64,000 nucleotides of DNA, taken from Corynebacterium jeikeium (GTDB taxonomy: Bacteria; Actinomycetota; Actinomycetes; Mycobacteriales; Mycobacteriaceae). The notes under the pieces are model-generated. The model saw nothing but the letters and a program-made list of their open reading frames with translations, did not search any database and was not told the DNA's origin. This document shows, piece by piece, positions 29,748 to 41,401 of this stretch. Location of the stretch: positions 1,302,001 to 1,366,000 of the forward strand of contig CP033784.1 in assembly GCA_003955985.1 (NCBI GenBank). Reading direction: 5' to 3'. Position numbers and translations under genes: made by a program. Each line of letters starts with the position of its first letter. The stretch's first letter is position 1.

Positions 29748-30335
29748 ATGTTTACGGGAATTGTTGAGGAACTCGGCGAAATTCGCGAAATCCACCGCGA
29801 AGCCGATTCCATTACTCTGACCATTCGCGCGACCACCGTGCTTGACGACGTGCACCACGGTGATTCCATTGCTGTCAATGGTGTTTGTTTGACCGTCGTG
29901 GAGTTTGGCGATGATTTCTTTACCGCTGATCTCATGCAAGAGACTCTGGTTAGGTCGAGCCTCGGCCAGGTTGAGGTCGGCTCCAAGGTCAACCTCGAAC
30001 GTGCAACCGCAGTCGGTCAACGCCTCGGCGGCCATATCGTGCAGGGACATGTCGATGGCACCGGCGAGGTTATTTCGCGCACGCCAGGGGAGCGCTGGGA
30101 AGTAGTGCGGATTTCGCTGCCGGAGCATCTCTCCAAGTATGTCGTGGAAAAGGGCTCAATTGCCGTGGATGGTACTTCGTTGACCGTCTCTGCAGTAGGC
30201 GAGGGGTTCTTTGAGGTCAGCCTGATACCGACGACGCTGACGGACTCCGTTATTGGTTCGACCGCGGTAGGCGCCAAGGTCAATTTGGAAGTCGATGTGC
30301 TAGCCAAGTACGTCGAGAAAATGTTGGAAAGATAA
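29748..30335 (+). CDS. ribC: Riboflavin synthase alpha chain
   Basis: A 195-residue enzyme dismutating two lumazines to riboflavin. It shows the internal duplication of two lumazine-binding barrels: [12 protein letters not shown] at the start and [15 protein letters not shown] near residue 90. It opens with the invariant MFTGIV. The 69 bp before it are AT-rich with no FMN riboswitch-like structure. It is called ribE in some nomenclatures. Confidence 0.95.
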   Translation: MFTGIVEELGEIREIHREADSITLTIRATTVLDDVHHGDSIAVNGVCLTVVEFGDDFFTADLMQETLVRSSLGQVEVGSKVNLERATAVGQRLGGHIVQGHVDGTGEVISRTPGERWEVVRISLPEHLSKYVVEKGSIAVDGTSLTVSAVGEGFFEVSLIPTTLTDSVIGSTAVGAKVNLEVDVLAKYVEKMLER

Positions 30336-30346
30336 GCTACAAGACT

Positions 30347-31609
30347 GTGATTAAGTTCGATTCTGTAGAGCGGGCCATTGCGGACATCGCAGCCGGTAAG
30401 GCCGTGGTCGTCGTCGACGATGAAGATCGTGAGAACGAGGGCGACATCATCTTCGCCGCCGAGAAGGCAACGCCTGAACTTGTTGCCTTTATGGTTCGCT
30501 ATTCCTCTGGTTACATCTGCGCGCCGCTGACCGCCGAGGACTGCGAGCGTCTGAATCTGCCACCGATGGTGTCAGAGAATGAGGATGCCCGCGGTACCGC
30601 ATACACAGTGACCGTGGATGCCAACACCGGTACGACCGGTATTTCCGCCACAGATCGTGCGAACACCATTCGTACTCTCGCTGACCCCACGTCGAGCCCG
30701 CACGATTTCACCCGACCAGGACACGTGGTCCCGTTGCGAGCTCGCGATGGTGGCGTCCTAGTCCGTGCCGGCCACACCGAGGCTGCGGTCGATCTCGCCC
30801 GCCTGGCAGGGCTTCGTCCTGCCGGCGTGCTGTGTGAGGTTGTCTCCGAGGAAGACCCGACCGGTATGGCGCGCGCGGAGGAACTGCGTCGCTTCTGCGA
30901 CAAGCACGATTTAGCGCTGATCTCCATTGAGCAGCTGATCGAATACCGTCGCCACAACGAGCACTTGATTGAACGCGTTGTCGAAACCAAGCTGCCGACC
31001 GACTACGGCGAGTTCCGTGCCATTGGGTACCGGAGCCTTATCGACGGTGTCGAGCATGTCGCTCTCGTTGTGGGGGATGTGTCTTCCAACGATGGTCAGG
31101 ACGTCCTCGTGCGTGTGCACTCCGAATGCCTCACCGGCGACGCACTGGGATCTCGCCGCTGCGACTGCGGTCAGCAGCTGCACAACTCCATGCGCATGGT
31201 TCACGAAGCGGGGCGTGGCGTCATCCTCTACATGCGCGGTCACGAAGGCCGAGGCATTGGTTTGATGCCGAAGCTGCAGGCCTACCATCTGCAAGATGAA
31301 GGCGCTGACACCGTTGATGCCAATCTCGCGCTCGGTTTGCCGTCGGATGCCCGTGAGTACGGCACTGGTGCACAGATCCTGCAGGATCTTGGAGTCACCA
31401 CTATGGCGCTGCTGACGAACAATCCGACCAAGCGTGCCGGCCTAGGTGGTTATGGACTGGAGATGAGCCGCCGGGTACCGGTGCCAGTTGAGGTCAACGA
31501 GGATAACTTGAAATACTTGTTGACAAAGCGCGAACGCATGGGCCATGAGCTCCCTTGGTTGGATGAGTACATGGAGACCCACGGCATTTCGACAGAAGGA
31601 GCACAGTAG
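30347..31609 (+). CDS. ribBA: Bifunctional DHBP synthase / GTP cyclohydrolase II
   Basis: A 420-residue fusion providing both riboflavin precursors. The N-terminal RibB domain has [17 protein letters not shown] (near 21-37) and [12 protein letters not shown]. The C-terminal RibA domain starts near residue 210, with the zinc cysteines in [19 protein letters not shown] and the catalytic region [13 protein letters not shown]. The start is GTG 30347 without a clear ribosome-binding site; TAAGCT ends 8 nt upstream. Its stop is followed directly by the ribH ATG. Confidence 0.95.
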   Translation: MIKFDSVERAIADIAAGKAVVVVDDEDRENEGDIIFAAEKATPELVAFMVRYSSGYICAPLTAEDCERLNLPPMVSENEDARGTAYTVTVDANTGTTGISATDRANTIRTLADPTSSPHDFTRPGHVVPLRARDGGVLVRAGHTEAAVDLARLAGLRPAGVLCEVVSEEDPTGMARAEELRRFCDKHDLALISIEQLIEYRRHNEHLIERVVETKLPTDYGEFRAIGYRSLIDGVEHVALVVGDVSSNDGQDVLVRVHSECLTGDALGSRRCDCGQQLHNSMRMVHEAGRGVILYMRGHEGRGIGLMPKLQAYHLQDEGADTVDANLALGLPSDAREYGTGAQILQDLGVTTMALLTNNPTKRAGLGGYGLEMSRRVPVPVEVNEDNLKYLLTKRERMGHELPWLDEYMETHGISTEGAQ

Positions 31610-32092
31610 ATGAGTGGCGCAGGTCTTCCTGAAATTTCCGTTCCCGATTCCACTGGTGTGACCGTCGGTCTGGTCACCTCTCACTGGAACGAGGAGATTA
31701 CTGGACAGCTTCGTCGTGAAGCGCTGGCCCAGGCCGAGGAGGTCGGCGCTGTAGTTACGGATGTGACTGTCGTCGGTGCTCTGGAGATTCCGGTTGTGGT
31801 GCAACAGCTCGCCCGAACTCACGACGCCGTGGTGGCGCTGGGGTGCGTTATCCGCGGTGGTACGCCGCACTTCGACTATGTCTGCGACTCGGTGACTGAG
31901 GGCCTGACGCGGATCGCACTGGACTGTGAAACGCCAGTTGGCAATGGTGTGCTGACCTGCAACACTGAACAGCAGGCAATTGATCGTGCCGGCGGTAAGG
32001 GCGCCGCGGAGAATAAAGGTCGCGAGGCCATGGCCGCAGCGCTGCACACCGTCGCAGTGTTGAAGTCCCTTCGTGAAGGTGGAGCTGAGTAA
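31610..32092 (+). CDS. ribH: 6,7-dimethyl-8-ribityllumazine synthase
   Basis: A 160-residue enzyme condensing the pyrimidine and DHBP intermediates; homologues assemble as pentamers or 60-mers. [34 protein letters not shown] (with the catalytic His) and [17 protein letters not shown] mark the active site. ATG 31610 directly follows the ribBA stop, and the PH-domain gene starts 2 bp after ribH. Confidence 0.96.
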   Translation: MSGAGLPEISVPDSTGVTVGLVTSHWNEEITGQLRREALAQAEEVGAVVTDVTVVGALEIPVVVQQLARTHDAVVALGCVIRGGTPHFDYVCDSVTEGLTRIALDCETPVGNGVLTCNTEQQAIDRAGGKGAAENKGREAMAAALHTVAVLKSLREGGAE

Positions 32093-32094
32093 GA

Positions 32095-32589
32095 ATGGGT
32101 AACTCCGAACGCCACAGCAATTCGACTGCCGTCGACACCGGTAGCGAAGACAAATGGCTGTTGGAAATCACCTCGCAAAAGCTGTGTCTGTGGGCGATTA
32201 TCGCTGCAGTTGTGGTTTTCGCTATCCATATCTTCATGGGTATCGTGGTGGACTTTGGTAACACCGGAGCTTCGGTGACCGCTATCGACCAGCTGGCTTT
32301 CCCAATGATTGGTTTGATCATCGCCGGGGTAATCCTGCTGCTGACTCGGGCTCGCGTTCGCGTAAATGCCAGGGGTGTGGAAGTCCGCAATCTACTCAAT
32401 GCGAAGTTTTACCCGTGGGTCGATATTTACGGCCTGAGTTTTCCAAAGAAGTCCCGCTGGGCTCGCTTGGAGCTGCCTGACTTTGAGTTTGTGCCGATGC
32501 TCGCGATCCAGTCGGCCGACGGCAGCCGCGTCGTGGAAGACATCCGCCGGTTCCGTGAACTTGAAGACGAGTTCATGCCGGAGGACTAA
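32095..32589 (+). CDS. PH-domain membrane protein of unknown function
   Basis: A 164-residue protein with two transmembrane helices (about 23-50 and 62-84) followed by a C-terminal bacterial PH-like domain (about 85-160), recognised by RVNARGVEVRNLL, YPWVDIYGLSFP and VPMLAIQSADGSRVVED. It starts 2 bp after ribH and is followed 29 bp later by uvrC. Homologues occur at this place in other mycolic-acid bacteria, but I know of no defined function. A role in riboflavin synthesis is not implied by its position. Confidence 0.8.
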   Translation: MGNSERHSNSTAVDTGSEDKWLLEITSQKLCLWAIIAAVVVFAIHIFMGIVVDFGNTGASVTAIDQLAFPMIGLIIAGVILLLTRARVRVNARGVEVRNLLNAKFYPWVDIYGLSFPKKSRWARLELPDFEFVPMLAIQSADGSRVVEDIRRFRELEDEFMPED

Positions 32590-32618
32590 CCCAAGGACAC
32601 GTTTTAAGGACACCGTAA

Positions 32619-34667
32619 GTGACTGACCCTTCTCAGTACCGTCCCGCCCCCGGCACCATTCCCACGGAGCCGGGGGTGTACCGTTTTCTCGATTCAACCG
32701 GGCGCGTTCTCTACGTCGGCAAGGCGAAGAATCTCCGTGCGCGTTTGTCTAACTATTTCCAGGACTTAACTCGGCTTCATCCCCGCACCCGCCAGATGGT
32801 GCAGTCCGCTTCGAAGGTGACGTGGACTGTCGTCCACAATGAAGTCGAAGCGCTGCAGTTGGAGTACACCTGGATCAAGCGCTTTAATCCGCGGTTCAAC
32901 GTGATGTACCGCGATGACAAGTCGTATCCGATGTTGGCCGTCAGCGTTGGAGAGCTGTACCCGCGGCTCTTTCTCTACCGAGGACCGCGCCGGAAGGGCG
33001 TGCGTTATTTCGGGCCTTATTCACACGCGTGGGCTATCCGAGAAACGCTCGACTTGCTTACACGAGTTTTCCCAGCCCGCACCTGTTCAAAGGGAGTCTT
33101 CAACCGGCAGCAAGCCCTGGGGCGGCCCTGTTTGCTCGGCTATATCGACAAATGCTCGGCGCCTTGTGTCGGCCGTGTCAGTGCCGAGGAACACCGCGAA
33201 ATTGTCCGTGGTTTTACCAGCTTCATGTCGGGAAATACGGGCCCGGTCACCAGGCGCTTGAAGAAGGAAATGGAGGAAGCTGCCGGCGAGTTAGACTTCG
33301 AGCGCGCCGCTAGTCTGCGCGACAACCTCGCTGCCATCGACAAGGTCATGGAGCGGCAGTCAGTCGTGCTTTCCGACGCCGCTGATGCCGACTTTATTGC
33401 GCTAGCAACCGACGAACTGGAAGCGGCCGTGCAGATTTTCCATGTTCGGGCGGGACGTATTTACGGTCAGCGCGGCTGGGTAGTGGAGAAGTCCGGCGAA
33501 TACGCGACTACGGAGTTTCGAGAGGGAGAGACCGACCCCAGCTTGGGTGGGCTGCTAACGCAGTTCCTGACACAGTTCTATGGCGACGCCGCCAAGCACG
33601 CGGATGTCGACGGCGATGAATCAACCACTGCCGCCCAGGTTGTGCCACGCGAAATTCTCGTTCAGGCCACGCCCGACGATCTTGACGAGGTTACTGCATT
33701 TTTGGCCGATATTCGTGGCACCAATGTAGATATTCGCGTCCCACAACGCGGTGACAAGCGGACGCTCATGGAGACCGTGCAGAAAAATGCAGCTGAAGCG
33801 CTACGCCAGCACAAGCTAAAGCGAAGTGGAGATCTAACTACTCGATCGCAGGCTCTCTCCGAACTCCAGGACGCGCTATTTATGGATGAAGCGCCGCTGC
33901 GCATCGAGTGCACTGACATCTCGCATATTCAGGGCACCGATGTGGTGGCCTCGTTGGTGGTCTTCGAGGATGGATTGCCCAAGAAGTCCGACTACCGCCG
34001 GTACCGAATCAAAGATGCAGCGGGTGACGGTCGCTCGGACGACGTCGGTTCTATCGCTGAGGTGGTGCGCCGTCGTTTTCTGCGCCATAACGAGGACAAG
34101 CTCGCCATGCCCGATGATGCAAGCGAGATGTTCGTCGAAGAGACGACTGATGCCGTCGATGAGCAGTCGCGGAGTAACCGCAAGTTTGCCTACCCGCCAC
34201 AGTTGTTCATCGTCGACGGTGGTGCACCGCAGGTCGCAGCCGCACAGGCGGTCCTCGATGAACTCGAGGTCACCGATGTGACGTTGGTGGGAATTGCCAA
34301 GCGCTTAGAAGAGCTGTGGATTCCCGACGATGATGAGCCGCTCATTCTGCCGCGTAATTCGGAAGCGATGTACCTAATCCAGCGAATTCGTGATGAGGCG
34401 CACCGCTTTGCCATTAATTATCACCGTCAGCAGCGATCTAAACGCATGCGCTCGTCGGTGCTTGATGGCATTAAGGGGCTGGGGCCAGCACGCCGCAGTG
34501 AGTTGGTCAAGCACTTTGGTTCCGTTGCGGCGCTGAAGAAGGCCAGCGTCGAGCAGATCGAAGAAGTGGCTGGTTTCGGGCCGATGCTCGCGAAAACTGT
34601 TTACGATTACCTCCATCCAGACGAGAAGTCGTCAGAGCCAAACTCGGATGTCGGTCCGGGAGAGTAG
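32619..34667 (+). CDS. uvrC: UvrABC excinuclease subunit C
   Basis: A 682-residue nucleotide-excision-repair nuclease making both incisions around DNA lesions. The N-terminal GIY-YIG domain reads [20 protein letters not shown] (about 19-38). A UVR motif ([19 protein letters not shown]) near 225 contacts UvrB. The C-terminal RNase H-like nuclease has [13 protein letters not shown] and [10 protein letters not shown], and a tandem helix-hairpin-helix ends the protein ([15 protein letters not shown]). Start is GTG 32619. It heads the conserved uvrC-rapZ-yvcK-whiA cluster. Confidence 0.95.
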   Translation: MTDPSQYRPAPGTIPTEPGVYRFLDSTGRVLYVGKAKNLRARLSNYFQDLTRLHPRTRQMVQSASKVTWTVVHNEVEALQLEYTWIKRFNPRFNVMYRDDKSYPMLAVSVGELYPRLFLYRGPRRKGVRYFGPYSHAWAIRETLDLLTRVFPARTCSKGVFNRQQALGRPCLLGYIDKCSAPCVGRVSAEEHREIVRGFTSFMSGNTGPVTRRLKKEMEEAAGELDFERAASLRDNLAAIDKVMERQSVVLSDAADADFIALATDELEAAVQIFHVRAGRIYGQRGWVVEKSGEYATTEFREGETDPSLGGLLTQFLTQFYGDAAKHADVDGDESTTAAQVVPREILVQATPDDLDEVTAFLADIRGTNVDIRVPQRGDKRTLMETVQKNAAEALRQHKLKRSGDLTTRSQALSELQDALFMDEAPLRIECTDISHIQGTDVVASLVVFEDGLPKKSDYRRYRIKDAAGDGRSDDVGSIAEVVRRRFLRHNEDKLAMPDDASEMFVEETTDAVDEQSRSNRKFAYPPQLFIVDGGAPQVAAAQAVLDELEVTDVTLVGIAKRLEELWIPDDDEPLILPRNSEAMYLIQRIRDEAHRFAINYHRQQRSKRMRSSVLDGIKGLGPARRSELVKHFGSVAALKKASVEQIEEVAGFGPMLAKTVYDYLHPDEKSSEPNSDVGPGE

Positions 34668-34767
34668 GCGTAGAAGTAGGTAAACAAGTGGCTAAAACCG
34701 CACTTGAAACAGTGCTAGGGGGTTTACTTCCGCTAGTAAAACCGAGAGCGGTTGGGCGGAATTGTAT

Positions 34768-34773
34768 TAGAGT
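34768..34773 (+). promoter_or_regulatory. -10 hexamer placed for a leaderless rapZ mRNA
   Basis: TAGAGT is followed by 6 nt and then the rapZ ATG (34780), with no ribosome-binding site. A hairpin (GGTTTACT near 34722 with AGTAAAACC near 34734-34742) lies just upstream and may be the end of the uvrC transcript. Confidence 0.5.
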
Positions 34774-34779
34774 GATGGC

Positions 34780-35670
34780 ATGATTACTTCGGGTTATTCC
34801 CCTCAGGCTGAAAAGTCACTTGTGTTGATTACCGGCATGTCCGGTTCCGGACGCAATACGGCCGCCAGCGTCTTGGAGGAGATGGGCTGGTATGTCGCAG
34901 ACAACCTGCCCCCGGAGTTGATTATGCGCATGGTCGAGTTGTCGTTTGAAGCGGACTCTCCAGTAGAGCGCCTCGCTATCGTCACCGACGTGCGCTCGCG
35001 CGCGTTCGCCGGCAGTTTGGGGGAGGTGCTCGACGGACTCCGCAATGAGGGGCGCCAGCCCTATGTCATCTTCTTTGATGCCAACGACGACACCCTCATC
35101 GCCCGCTACGACTCTGTCCGCCGCACCCATCCGCTGCAGGAAAATGGCACGCTTTCACAGGGTATTGCCGCTGAACGTCAGATGTTGCTGCCAATAAAGG
35201 GCATGTCGGATTTAGTAGTGGATACCTCTGACATGAGCGTGCACGATTTGCGCCGTGAGTTAGAGCATCAGTTGTCGGATACCGCTAGCAAGATTCAGCA
35301 GATCACCATCGAATCATTTGGGTTTAAGCACGGTGCGCCGCGCGATGCCGACATGCTTTTCGACGTCCGTTTTCTCCCCAATCCCTATTGGGTACCTGAG
35401 CTGCGTGCGGGCCGCGGTACCAACAAAGCCGTGGCCGACTACGTGCTGTCCCAACCTGAGTCTCAGGGGTTTTTGGACAACGTCACAAACTTGATTGAAT
35501 TGGTTTTGCCCGGGTACCGCCGTGAGGGCAAGGGTTTTATGACTATCGCTGTGGGATGCACCGGAGGCCATCACCGAAGTGTGGCCATGTCGGAGGCGCT
35601 GGCTAAGAAGCTCGAGGGAGTTTCCGGGATCAACGTCAACGTCGTCCACCGCGATATTGACCGCAACTAG
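34780..35670 (+). CDS. rapZ: RNase adapter / nucleotide-binding protein RapZ
   Basis: A 296-residue protein with a P-loop of the form GMSGSGRNTA (residues 19-28) and a C-terminal domain ending in VGCTGGHHRSVAMSEAL. In E. coli RapZ controls small-RNA decay and glucosamine-6-phosphate supply. In Gram-positives (YvcJ) the role is less clear. Neighbouring yvcK and whiA complete a cluster conserved across Firmicutes and Actinobacteria. Translation may be leaderless. Confidence 0.93.
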   Translation: MITSGYSPQAEKSLVLITGMSGSGRNTAASVLEEMGWYVADNLPPELIMRMVELSFEADSPVERLAIVTDVRSRAFAGSLGEVLDGLRNEGRQPYVIFFDANDDTLIARYDSVRRTHPLQENGTLSQGIAAERQMLLPIKGMSDLVVDTSDMSVHDLRRELEHQLSDTASKIQQITIESFGFKHGAPRDADMLFDVRFLPNPYWVPELRAGRGTNKAVADYVLSQPESQGFLDNVTNLIELVLPGYRREGKGFMTIAVGCTGGHHRSVAMSEALAKKLEGVSGINVNVVHRDIDRN

Positions 35671-35693
35671 CGGTTTTAGTGGAGGTGTAGAAA

Positions 35694-36641
35694 TTGACAT
35701 CAATTACCAGTCTGGGTGGCGGTCATGGTCTATTTGCCACGCTGAGAGCTGACCGTCAGGTTGCGGACCATGTCACAGCGGTGGTCACAGTTGCCGACGA
35801 CGGCGGATCCTCGGGTCGCCTTCGTCGTGAGCTGGGGCAGATTCCCCCTGGAGACCTTCGCATGGCACTCGCCGCGCTTTCCGCAGATACGGAAAAAGGC
35901 GATCTGTGGGAAAAGACACTGCAGCACCGCTTTGGCGGAACTGGCGCACTGGCAGGGCATGCGATTGGCAATCTGATTATCGCTGGCCTCACCAGTGTGA
36001 TGGGAAATGAAGTCGACGCGCTTGACGAAATTGGCCGGTTGCTGCAAATCCGGGGTCGAGTCGTGCCCATGTCGCCGATCCCGCTAGAGATTGAGGCCGA
36101 AGTCGTTGGCTTGGAGCAGGATGCTCGCGTTGTGCGCCAGGTCCGTGGCCAGGTCGCAGTGGCCACGACACCTGGCCAGGTGCGCCGAATCCGGCTGATT
36201 CCTGAGACTCCGCCGGCATCCGAGGAGGCCATTGAAGCTATCCTCAATGCCGATTTGGTGACGCTGGGTCCGGGTTCGTGGTTTACTTCGGTTCTGCCAC
36301 ATCTTCAGGTGCCCGGGCTGCGGGATGCTCTGCAAGAAACCAATGCCACAACCGTCGTGGTGCTGAATCTTGTCGCCGAGCCGGGGGAGACCGCCGGTTT
36401 TTCTTCCGAACGGCACATCCATATGCTCACGCAGCATGCACCTAACTTGAAGCTCAATTACGTGCTTGTCGACGACAACACGCCGCTCGCGGATACCGAA
36501 CGAGAATACCTGCAGCGAGCGGCGGATAGCCTAGACGCGCAGGTTGTCTTCGCCGATGTGCAAGAAGTTGATGACCACGGAGCTCTGACGGGTCGGCATT
36601 CGCCGGAGAAACTAGCTGTCGCACTTCGTCAGTTCCTCTAA
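35694..36641 (+). CDS. yvcK: YvcK/CofD-like gluconeogenesis factor
   Basis: A 315-residue Rossmann-like protein. SLGGGHGLFATLRA and VTVADDGGSSGRLRREL are the nucleotide/phosphate-binding loops, and LGPGSWFTSVLPHL is near residue 190. YvcK homologues (CuvA in mycobacteria) bind UDP-sugars and link carbon source to cell-wall synthesis and shape. Start is TTG 35694, preceded by GGAGGTG at good spacing; it lies 23 bp after rapZ. Confidence 0.92.
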   Translation: MTSITSLGGGHGLFATLRADRQVADHVTAVVTVADDGGSSGRLRRELGQIPPGDLRMALAALSADTEKGDLWEKTLQHRFGGTGALAGHAIGNLIIAGLTSVMGNEVDALDEIGRLLQIRGRVVPMSPIPLEIEAEVVGLEQDARVVRQVRGQVAVATTPGQVRRIRLIPETPPASEEAIEAILNADLVTLGPGSWFTSVLPHLQVPGLRDALQETNATTVVVLNLVAEPGETAGFSSERHIHMLTQHAPNLKLNYVLVDDNTPLADTEREYLQRAADSLDAQVVFADVQEVDDHGALTGRHSPEKLAVALRQFL

Positions 36642-36667
36642 AGCGTCCGGCCAGTCGAGGGTTTTAA

Positions 36668-36689
36668 TGCATTCTCCTGCGAGGATGCA
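36668..36689 (+). terminator. Weak hairpin after yvcK
   Basis: TGCATTCTC pairs with GAGGATGCA around a 4-nt loop (36668-36689). It has one internal mismatch and no T tract, so it is a poor terminator or an mRNA end stabiliser. Confidence 0.3.
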
Positions 36690-36763
36690 ATAGACAATCA
36701 ACTAATTGCCACTCGATTGGTACCGGATACTATCCTTGAGGTTTATTGCTAAAGCTCAAATGG

Positions 36764-36786
36764 GGTTAATTTTACCTAAATTAACC
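36764..36786. promoter_or_regulatory. Perfect inverted repeat upstream of whiA
   Basis: GGTTAATTT (36764-36772) and AAATTAACC (36778-36786) form a 9-bp perfect palindrome with a 5-bp spacer, 47 bp before the whiA start. The symmetry and AT-rich arms fit a dimeric-regulator operator. No T tract follows to make it a terminator. The regulator is unknown. Confidence 0.45.
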
Positions 36787-36832
36787 AGGCCCAAACCCAG
36801 CTCGCACACATGAAATGAGGATGGACAGCATC

Positions 36833-37831
36833 GTGGCATTGACGGCGAAGGTCAAAGACGAACTAGCCCGCGTGTCAGTTTCGCAGGAAAGCGCTCAGGC
36901 AGCGGAGATTTCGACCCTGTTCCGCTTCGCAGGAGGACTCCACCTGGTGGCAGGTTCGATTGTGCTGGAGGCTGAGTTGGATTCCGGCGCTGTCGCACGC
37001 CGCCTGCGCTCCATGCTGGCCGAACTCTACGATGTCAAAGCCAGCCTCAATGTCTTGTCTCCCGGCGGCTTGCGAAAGACCTCGAAGTACATCGTGCGGG
37101 TAACTGATGGCGCGGAACTCGTCGTTAGGCAAACTGGCCTGATCGACTCTGCAGGACGTCCCGTACGTGGGCTACCACGCAAGCTGATCATGGGACAGAA
37201 GATCGATCAAGAAGCTGCATGGAGGGGTGCCTTTTTGGCACATGGTTCACTGACTGAGCCGGGGCGTTCCTCAGCTTTGGAAGTCACTGCTCCCTCTGCA
37301 GAAGCGGCACTTGCATTGGTGGGATGTGCTCGTAGACTCGGAATTACGGCTAAGAGCAAGGAGAATAAATCCCGCGGTGGCGATCGTGTAATCATCCGGG
37401 AGGGCGATGCAATCGGTGCGCTGCTGACGCGAATGGGAGCCCAGACTACTCGCCTGCAGTGGGAAGAACAGCGAATGCGTCGTGAAGTGCGAGCGACGGC
37501 CACTCGTTTGGCAAACTTCGACGATGCCAACCTGCGGCGCTCGGCTCGTGCGGCCGTTATTGCAGCAGCGCGAGTAGAGCGTGCTTTAGAGATTCTCGGT
37601 GACGATGTACCAGACCATTTGGTGTCTGCAGGACAGCTGCGCATCGAGCACAAGCAGGCTTCACTGGAAGAACTTGGGCAGCTGGCAAATCCGCCAATGA
37701 CCAAGGACGCCGTCGCAGGACGCATCCGCCGTTTGCTCTCCATGGCGGACAAAAGAGCAAACGAACTCGGAATTCCCCCCACAACTGCAGTCGTTACAGA
37801 CGAACTTTTTGACAAAGAAGTTGACGAGTAA
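36833..37831 (+). CDS. whiA: DNA-binding protein WhiA
   Basis: A 332-residue protein joining a LAGLIDADG-homing-endonuclease-like N-terminal domain to a C-terminal helix-turn-helix (near 285-320, [22 protein letters not shown]). In Streptomyces WhiA works with WhiB to start sporulation septation; in corynebacteria it is linked to growth and division. I chose GTG 36833 ([11 protein letters not shown]), which matches the family N-terminus. ATG codons at 36815 and 36821 in the same frame would add a few residues. A terminator follows the stop. Confidence 0.93.
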   Translation: MALTAKVKDELARVSVSQESAQAAEISTLFRFAGGLHLVAGSIVLEAELDSGAVARRLRSMLAELYDVKASLNVLSPGGLRKTSKYIVRVTDGAELVVRQTGLIDSAGRPVRGLPRKLIMGQKIDQEAAWRGAFLAHGSLTEPGRSSALEVTAPSAEAALALVGCARRLGITAKSKENKSRGGDRVIIREGDAIGALLTRMGAQTTRLQWEEQRMRREVRATATRLANFDDANLRRSARAAVIAAARVERALEILGDDVPDHLVSAGQLRIEHKQASLEELGQLANPPMTKDAVAGRIRRLLSMADKRANELGIPPTTAVVTDELFDKEVDE

Positions 37832-37832
37832 A

Positions 37833-37866
37833 GCACCTGTTATGCCTAGTCAGGTGCGTAATTTTT
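37833..37866 (+). terminator. Intrinsic terminator after whiA
   Basis: GCACCTG (37833-37839) pairs with CAGGTGC (37851-37857), followed after 4 nt by TTTTT. It ends the uvrC-whiA region and isolates gap, whose own promoter must lie in the remaining 150 bp. I could not pick that promoter with confidence. Confidence 0.75.
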
Positions 37867-37975
37867 GATAAATCTCCGTTTATTTGGGATTTTCGCACCA
37901 AACCACCGCTGCGCGAATGAAAAACCCAACGTACACTTCTGTAGTGAACCTGTTGGAGCGCAATCAGCGCCCTGA

Positions 37976-39019
<1,044 letters not shown>

Positions 39020-39047
39020 TAACTCACCTGGTTAATCCCAGACCCCG

Positions 39048-39102
39048 AACGGGCCGGGGTGGTTGTGCCTGAGTAGGGCACGCCACCCACGGCCCGTTTT
39101 TT
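39048..39102 (+). terminator. Long terminator/attenuator hairpin between gap and pgk
   Basis: AACGGGCCG (39048-39056) pairs with CGGCCCGTT (39090-39098), with the inner GGGTGG/CCACCC and GTGCC/GGCAC extending the stem, and TTTTTT closing it. It lies inside the gap-pgk-tpiA run, so it probably lets only part of the gap transcript read on into pgk. Confidence 0.85.
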
Positions 39103-39129
39103 ACACACTTTCACAAGGATTTCATTGAG

Positions 39130-40341
39130 ATGACTGTTAAGACTGTCAAAGACCTGATCAACGAAGGTATTGAAGGCCGTTACGTCCTCGTCCGCTCCGA
39201 CTTTAACGTCCCACTGAAAGACGGCGTTATCACCGATCCGGGTCGAATCGATGCTTCGCTGCCCACCCTGTCCGCGCTTGTCGAGGCCGGCGCCAAGGTC
39301 GTTGTTATGGCTCACCTGGGTCGCCCGAAGGGCGAGGTTAAGTCCGAGTTCTCCCTGGCCCCGGTCGCTGAGGCGCTATCTGAGCGCCTGGAGCAGTACG
39401 TCGCGCTCGCCGGTGATGTCTCCGGTGAGGACGCGCACGAGCGCGCTAATGGCCTGACCGAGGGCGATGTACTCCTGTTGGAGAACGTCCGCTTCGATCC
39501 GCGCGAGACCTCCAAGGACGAGGCAGAACGCGCCGAATTCGCAGCCGAGCTGGCCGCACTTGTTCCGGACGGAGCATTTGTTTCCGACGGTTTCGGTGTT
39601 GTTCACCGCGCCCAGGCTTCCGTCTTCGACGTCGCTAAGAAGCTGCCGCACTACGCCGGCAACCTGGTTCAGGCTGAGCTTGAAGTTCTGCGCAAGGTTG
39701 CAGAGACCCCGGAGAAGCCGTACACCGTCGTGCTCGGCGGTTCCAAGGTTTCCGACAAGCTGGGCGTTATTGAGGCTCTCGCGCCGAAGGTTGACTCCCT
39801 GGTCATCGGCGGCGGCATGTGCTTCACCTTCCTGGCTGCCAAGGGCTACGCCGTTGGTGCATCCCTGCTGCAGGAAGAGATGATTGACACCTGTAAGGAT
39901 CTGCTGGACCGCTACGGCGACAAGATTGTTCTGCCAACCGACGTAGTCGTGGCCGACAAGTTCGCTGCTGACGCTGAAAACAAGGTCGTCGATGCCACCG
40001 AGATTCCGGAAGGCTGGATGGGCCTGGACATCGGACCGGCTTCCGCCGAGGCATTCGGCAAGGTGCTCGCTGAGTCCAAGACTGTGTTCTGGAACGGCCC
40101 GATGGGCGTGTTCGAGATGGAGGCTTTCGCAGCTGGCACCCGCGAGGTTGCACAGGCCATCATCGATGCCACCACTAACAACGGTTGCTTCTCCGTCGTC
40201 GGTGGCGGCGACTCCGCAGCAGCAGTACGTACTCTGGGGTTGAACGAGGACGGCTTCAGCCACATCTCCACTGGTGGTGGCGCTTCGCTGGAGTTCCTCG
40301 AGGGTAAGACTCTGCCGGGCGTCTCCGTCCTGGAAGACTAA
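39130..40341 (+). CDS. pgk: Phosphoglycerate kinase
   Basis: A 403-residue two-domain kinase producing ATP from 1,3-bisphosphoglycerate. RSDFNVPL (near 22), the substrate-binding [26 protein letters not shown] and the nucleotide-binding [11 protein letters not shown] (near 357) are present. ATG 39130 is preceded by AAGGATTT. Expression is likely tuned relative to gap by the hairpin at 39048-39102. Confidence 0.97.
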   Translation: MTVKTVKDLINEGIEGRYVLVRSDFNVPLKDGVITDPGRIDASLPTLSALVEAGAKVVVMAHLGRPKGEVKSEFSLAPVAEALSERLEQYVALAGDVSGEDAHERANGLTEGDVLLLENVRFDPRETSKDEAERAEFAAELAALVPDGAFVSDGFGVVHRAQASVFDVAKKLPHYAGNLVQAELEVLRKVAETPEKPYTVVLGGSKVSDKLGVIEALAPKVDSLVIGGGMCFTFLAAKGYAVGASLLQEEMIDTCKDLLDRYGDKIVLPTDVVVADKFAADAENKVVDATEIPEGWMGLDIGPASAEAFGKVLAESKTVFWNGPMGVFEMEAFAAGTREVAQAIIDATTNNGCFSVVGGGDSAAAVRTLGLNEDGFSHISTGGGASLEFLEGKTLPGVSVLED

Positions 40342-40410
40342 GATTTTTCCACCACCGGATTTTCATCGCTTAAAAATCCGCTAATTGATAGGGAAGTGAA
40401 TTCCACCACT

Positions 40411-41199
40411 ATGGCACGTACACCATTTATTGCTGGTAACTGGAAGATGAACCTGAACCATCTCGAAGCTATCGGTGTGGTGCAGAAACTCGCGTTCGCT
40501 CTGCCAAAGGAGTACTACGACAAGGTTGACGTCGCTGTCATCCCGCCGTTTACCGACCTGCGTTCGGTCCAGACTCTGGTTGAGGGCGATAAGCTCGGCG
40601 TCACTTACGGCGCGCAGGATGTCTCAGTCCACGAGTCCGGCGCTTACACCGGCGAGATTTCCGCATCGATGCTGGCAAAGCTCGGCTGCACCTGGGTCGT
40701 CGTCGGTCACTCCGAGCGTCGCGATATGCACGCAGAGGACGATGAGCTGGTCGCAAAGAAGGCCAAGGCAGCACTGCGCGAGGGCATGAACCCAATCGTC
40801 TGTGTCGGCGAGCCGCTGGAGGTCCGAGAGGCCGAAGAGCACGTCGAGTACGTTGTCTCTCAGGTCAAGGGCTCCCTGGCTAACCTGACCAACGCTGAGC
40901 TGGCCAAGACCGTCATCGCTTACGAGCCTGTCTGGGCTATCGGCACCGGTAAGGTCGCATCGGCTGCAGACGCGCAGGAAGTCTGTGCAGCTATCCGCGA
41001 GACCGTCGCAGAAATTGCGGACGAGAACATCGCAAAGGAGATGCGCATCCTCTACGGTGGTTCCGTCAAGGCCGAGAACGTCGCTGAGATCGTCGGCAAG
41101 CCCGACGTCGACGGCGGCCTCGTCGGTGGCGCTTCGCTCGACGGTGAAGCATTCGCGAAGCTCTGCGCACTTGCTGCAGATGCCGCTCAGAACGCCTAA
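40411..41199 (+). CDS. tpiA: Triosephosphate isomerase
   Basis: A 262-residue TIM barrel interconverting dihydroxyacetone phosphate and glyceraldehyde 3-phosphate. GNWKMN (near 9, catalytic Lys), VGHSERR (catalytic His) and [15 protein letters not shown] (catalytic Glu and loop 6) are intact. ATG 40411 gives the family N-terminus [13 protein letters not shown]; an in-frame GTG at 40396 would add five residues. It lies 69 bp after pgk. Confidence 0.97.
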   Translation: MARTPFIAGNWKMNLNHLEAIGVVQKLAFALPKEYYDKVDVAVIPPFTDLRSVQTLVEGDKLGVTYGAQDVSVHESGAYTGEISASMLAKLGCTWVVVGHSERRDMHAEDDELVAKKAKAALREGMNPIVCVGEPLEVREAEEHVEYVVSQVKGSLANLTNAELAKTVIAYEPVWAIGTGKVASAADAQEVCAAIRETVAEIADENIAKEMRILYGGSVKAENVAEIVGKPDVDGGLVGGASLDGEAFAKLCALAADAAQNA

Positions 41200-41244
41200 G
41201 TGCATATAAATTCAGAACAACTGATAAGATAGGCGCCATGCGCG

Positions 41245-41289
41245 ACCCCGGATTGGTTTTATTGATTCTCATAAAACCGATTCGGGGTT
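41245..41289 (+). terminator. Terminator-like hairpin after tpiA
   Basis: ACCCCGGATTGGTTTTAT (41245-41262) pairs with ATAAAACCGATTCGGGGTT (41271-41289), about 17 bp including two G-T pairs. The following T run is weak. The rest of the 200-bp gap to ppc (41290-41401) shows no gene; the reading frame of ppc is open through it. Confidence 0.65.
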
Positions 41290-41401
41290 ATTGCCTTTAG
41301 GCGGACTCAATCCAGGCACACCGACTGGCAATGTTTTAGCGCGATACATTTCCCGAGGCTTTCCACTTGGAATGCCCGGCAATTTTCAAAGGACGTGCTC
41401 A

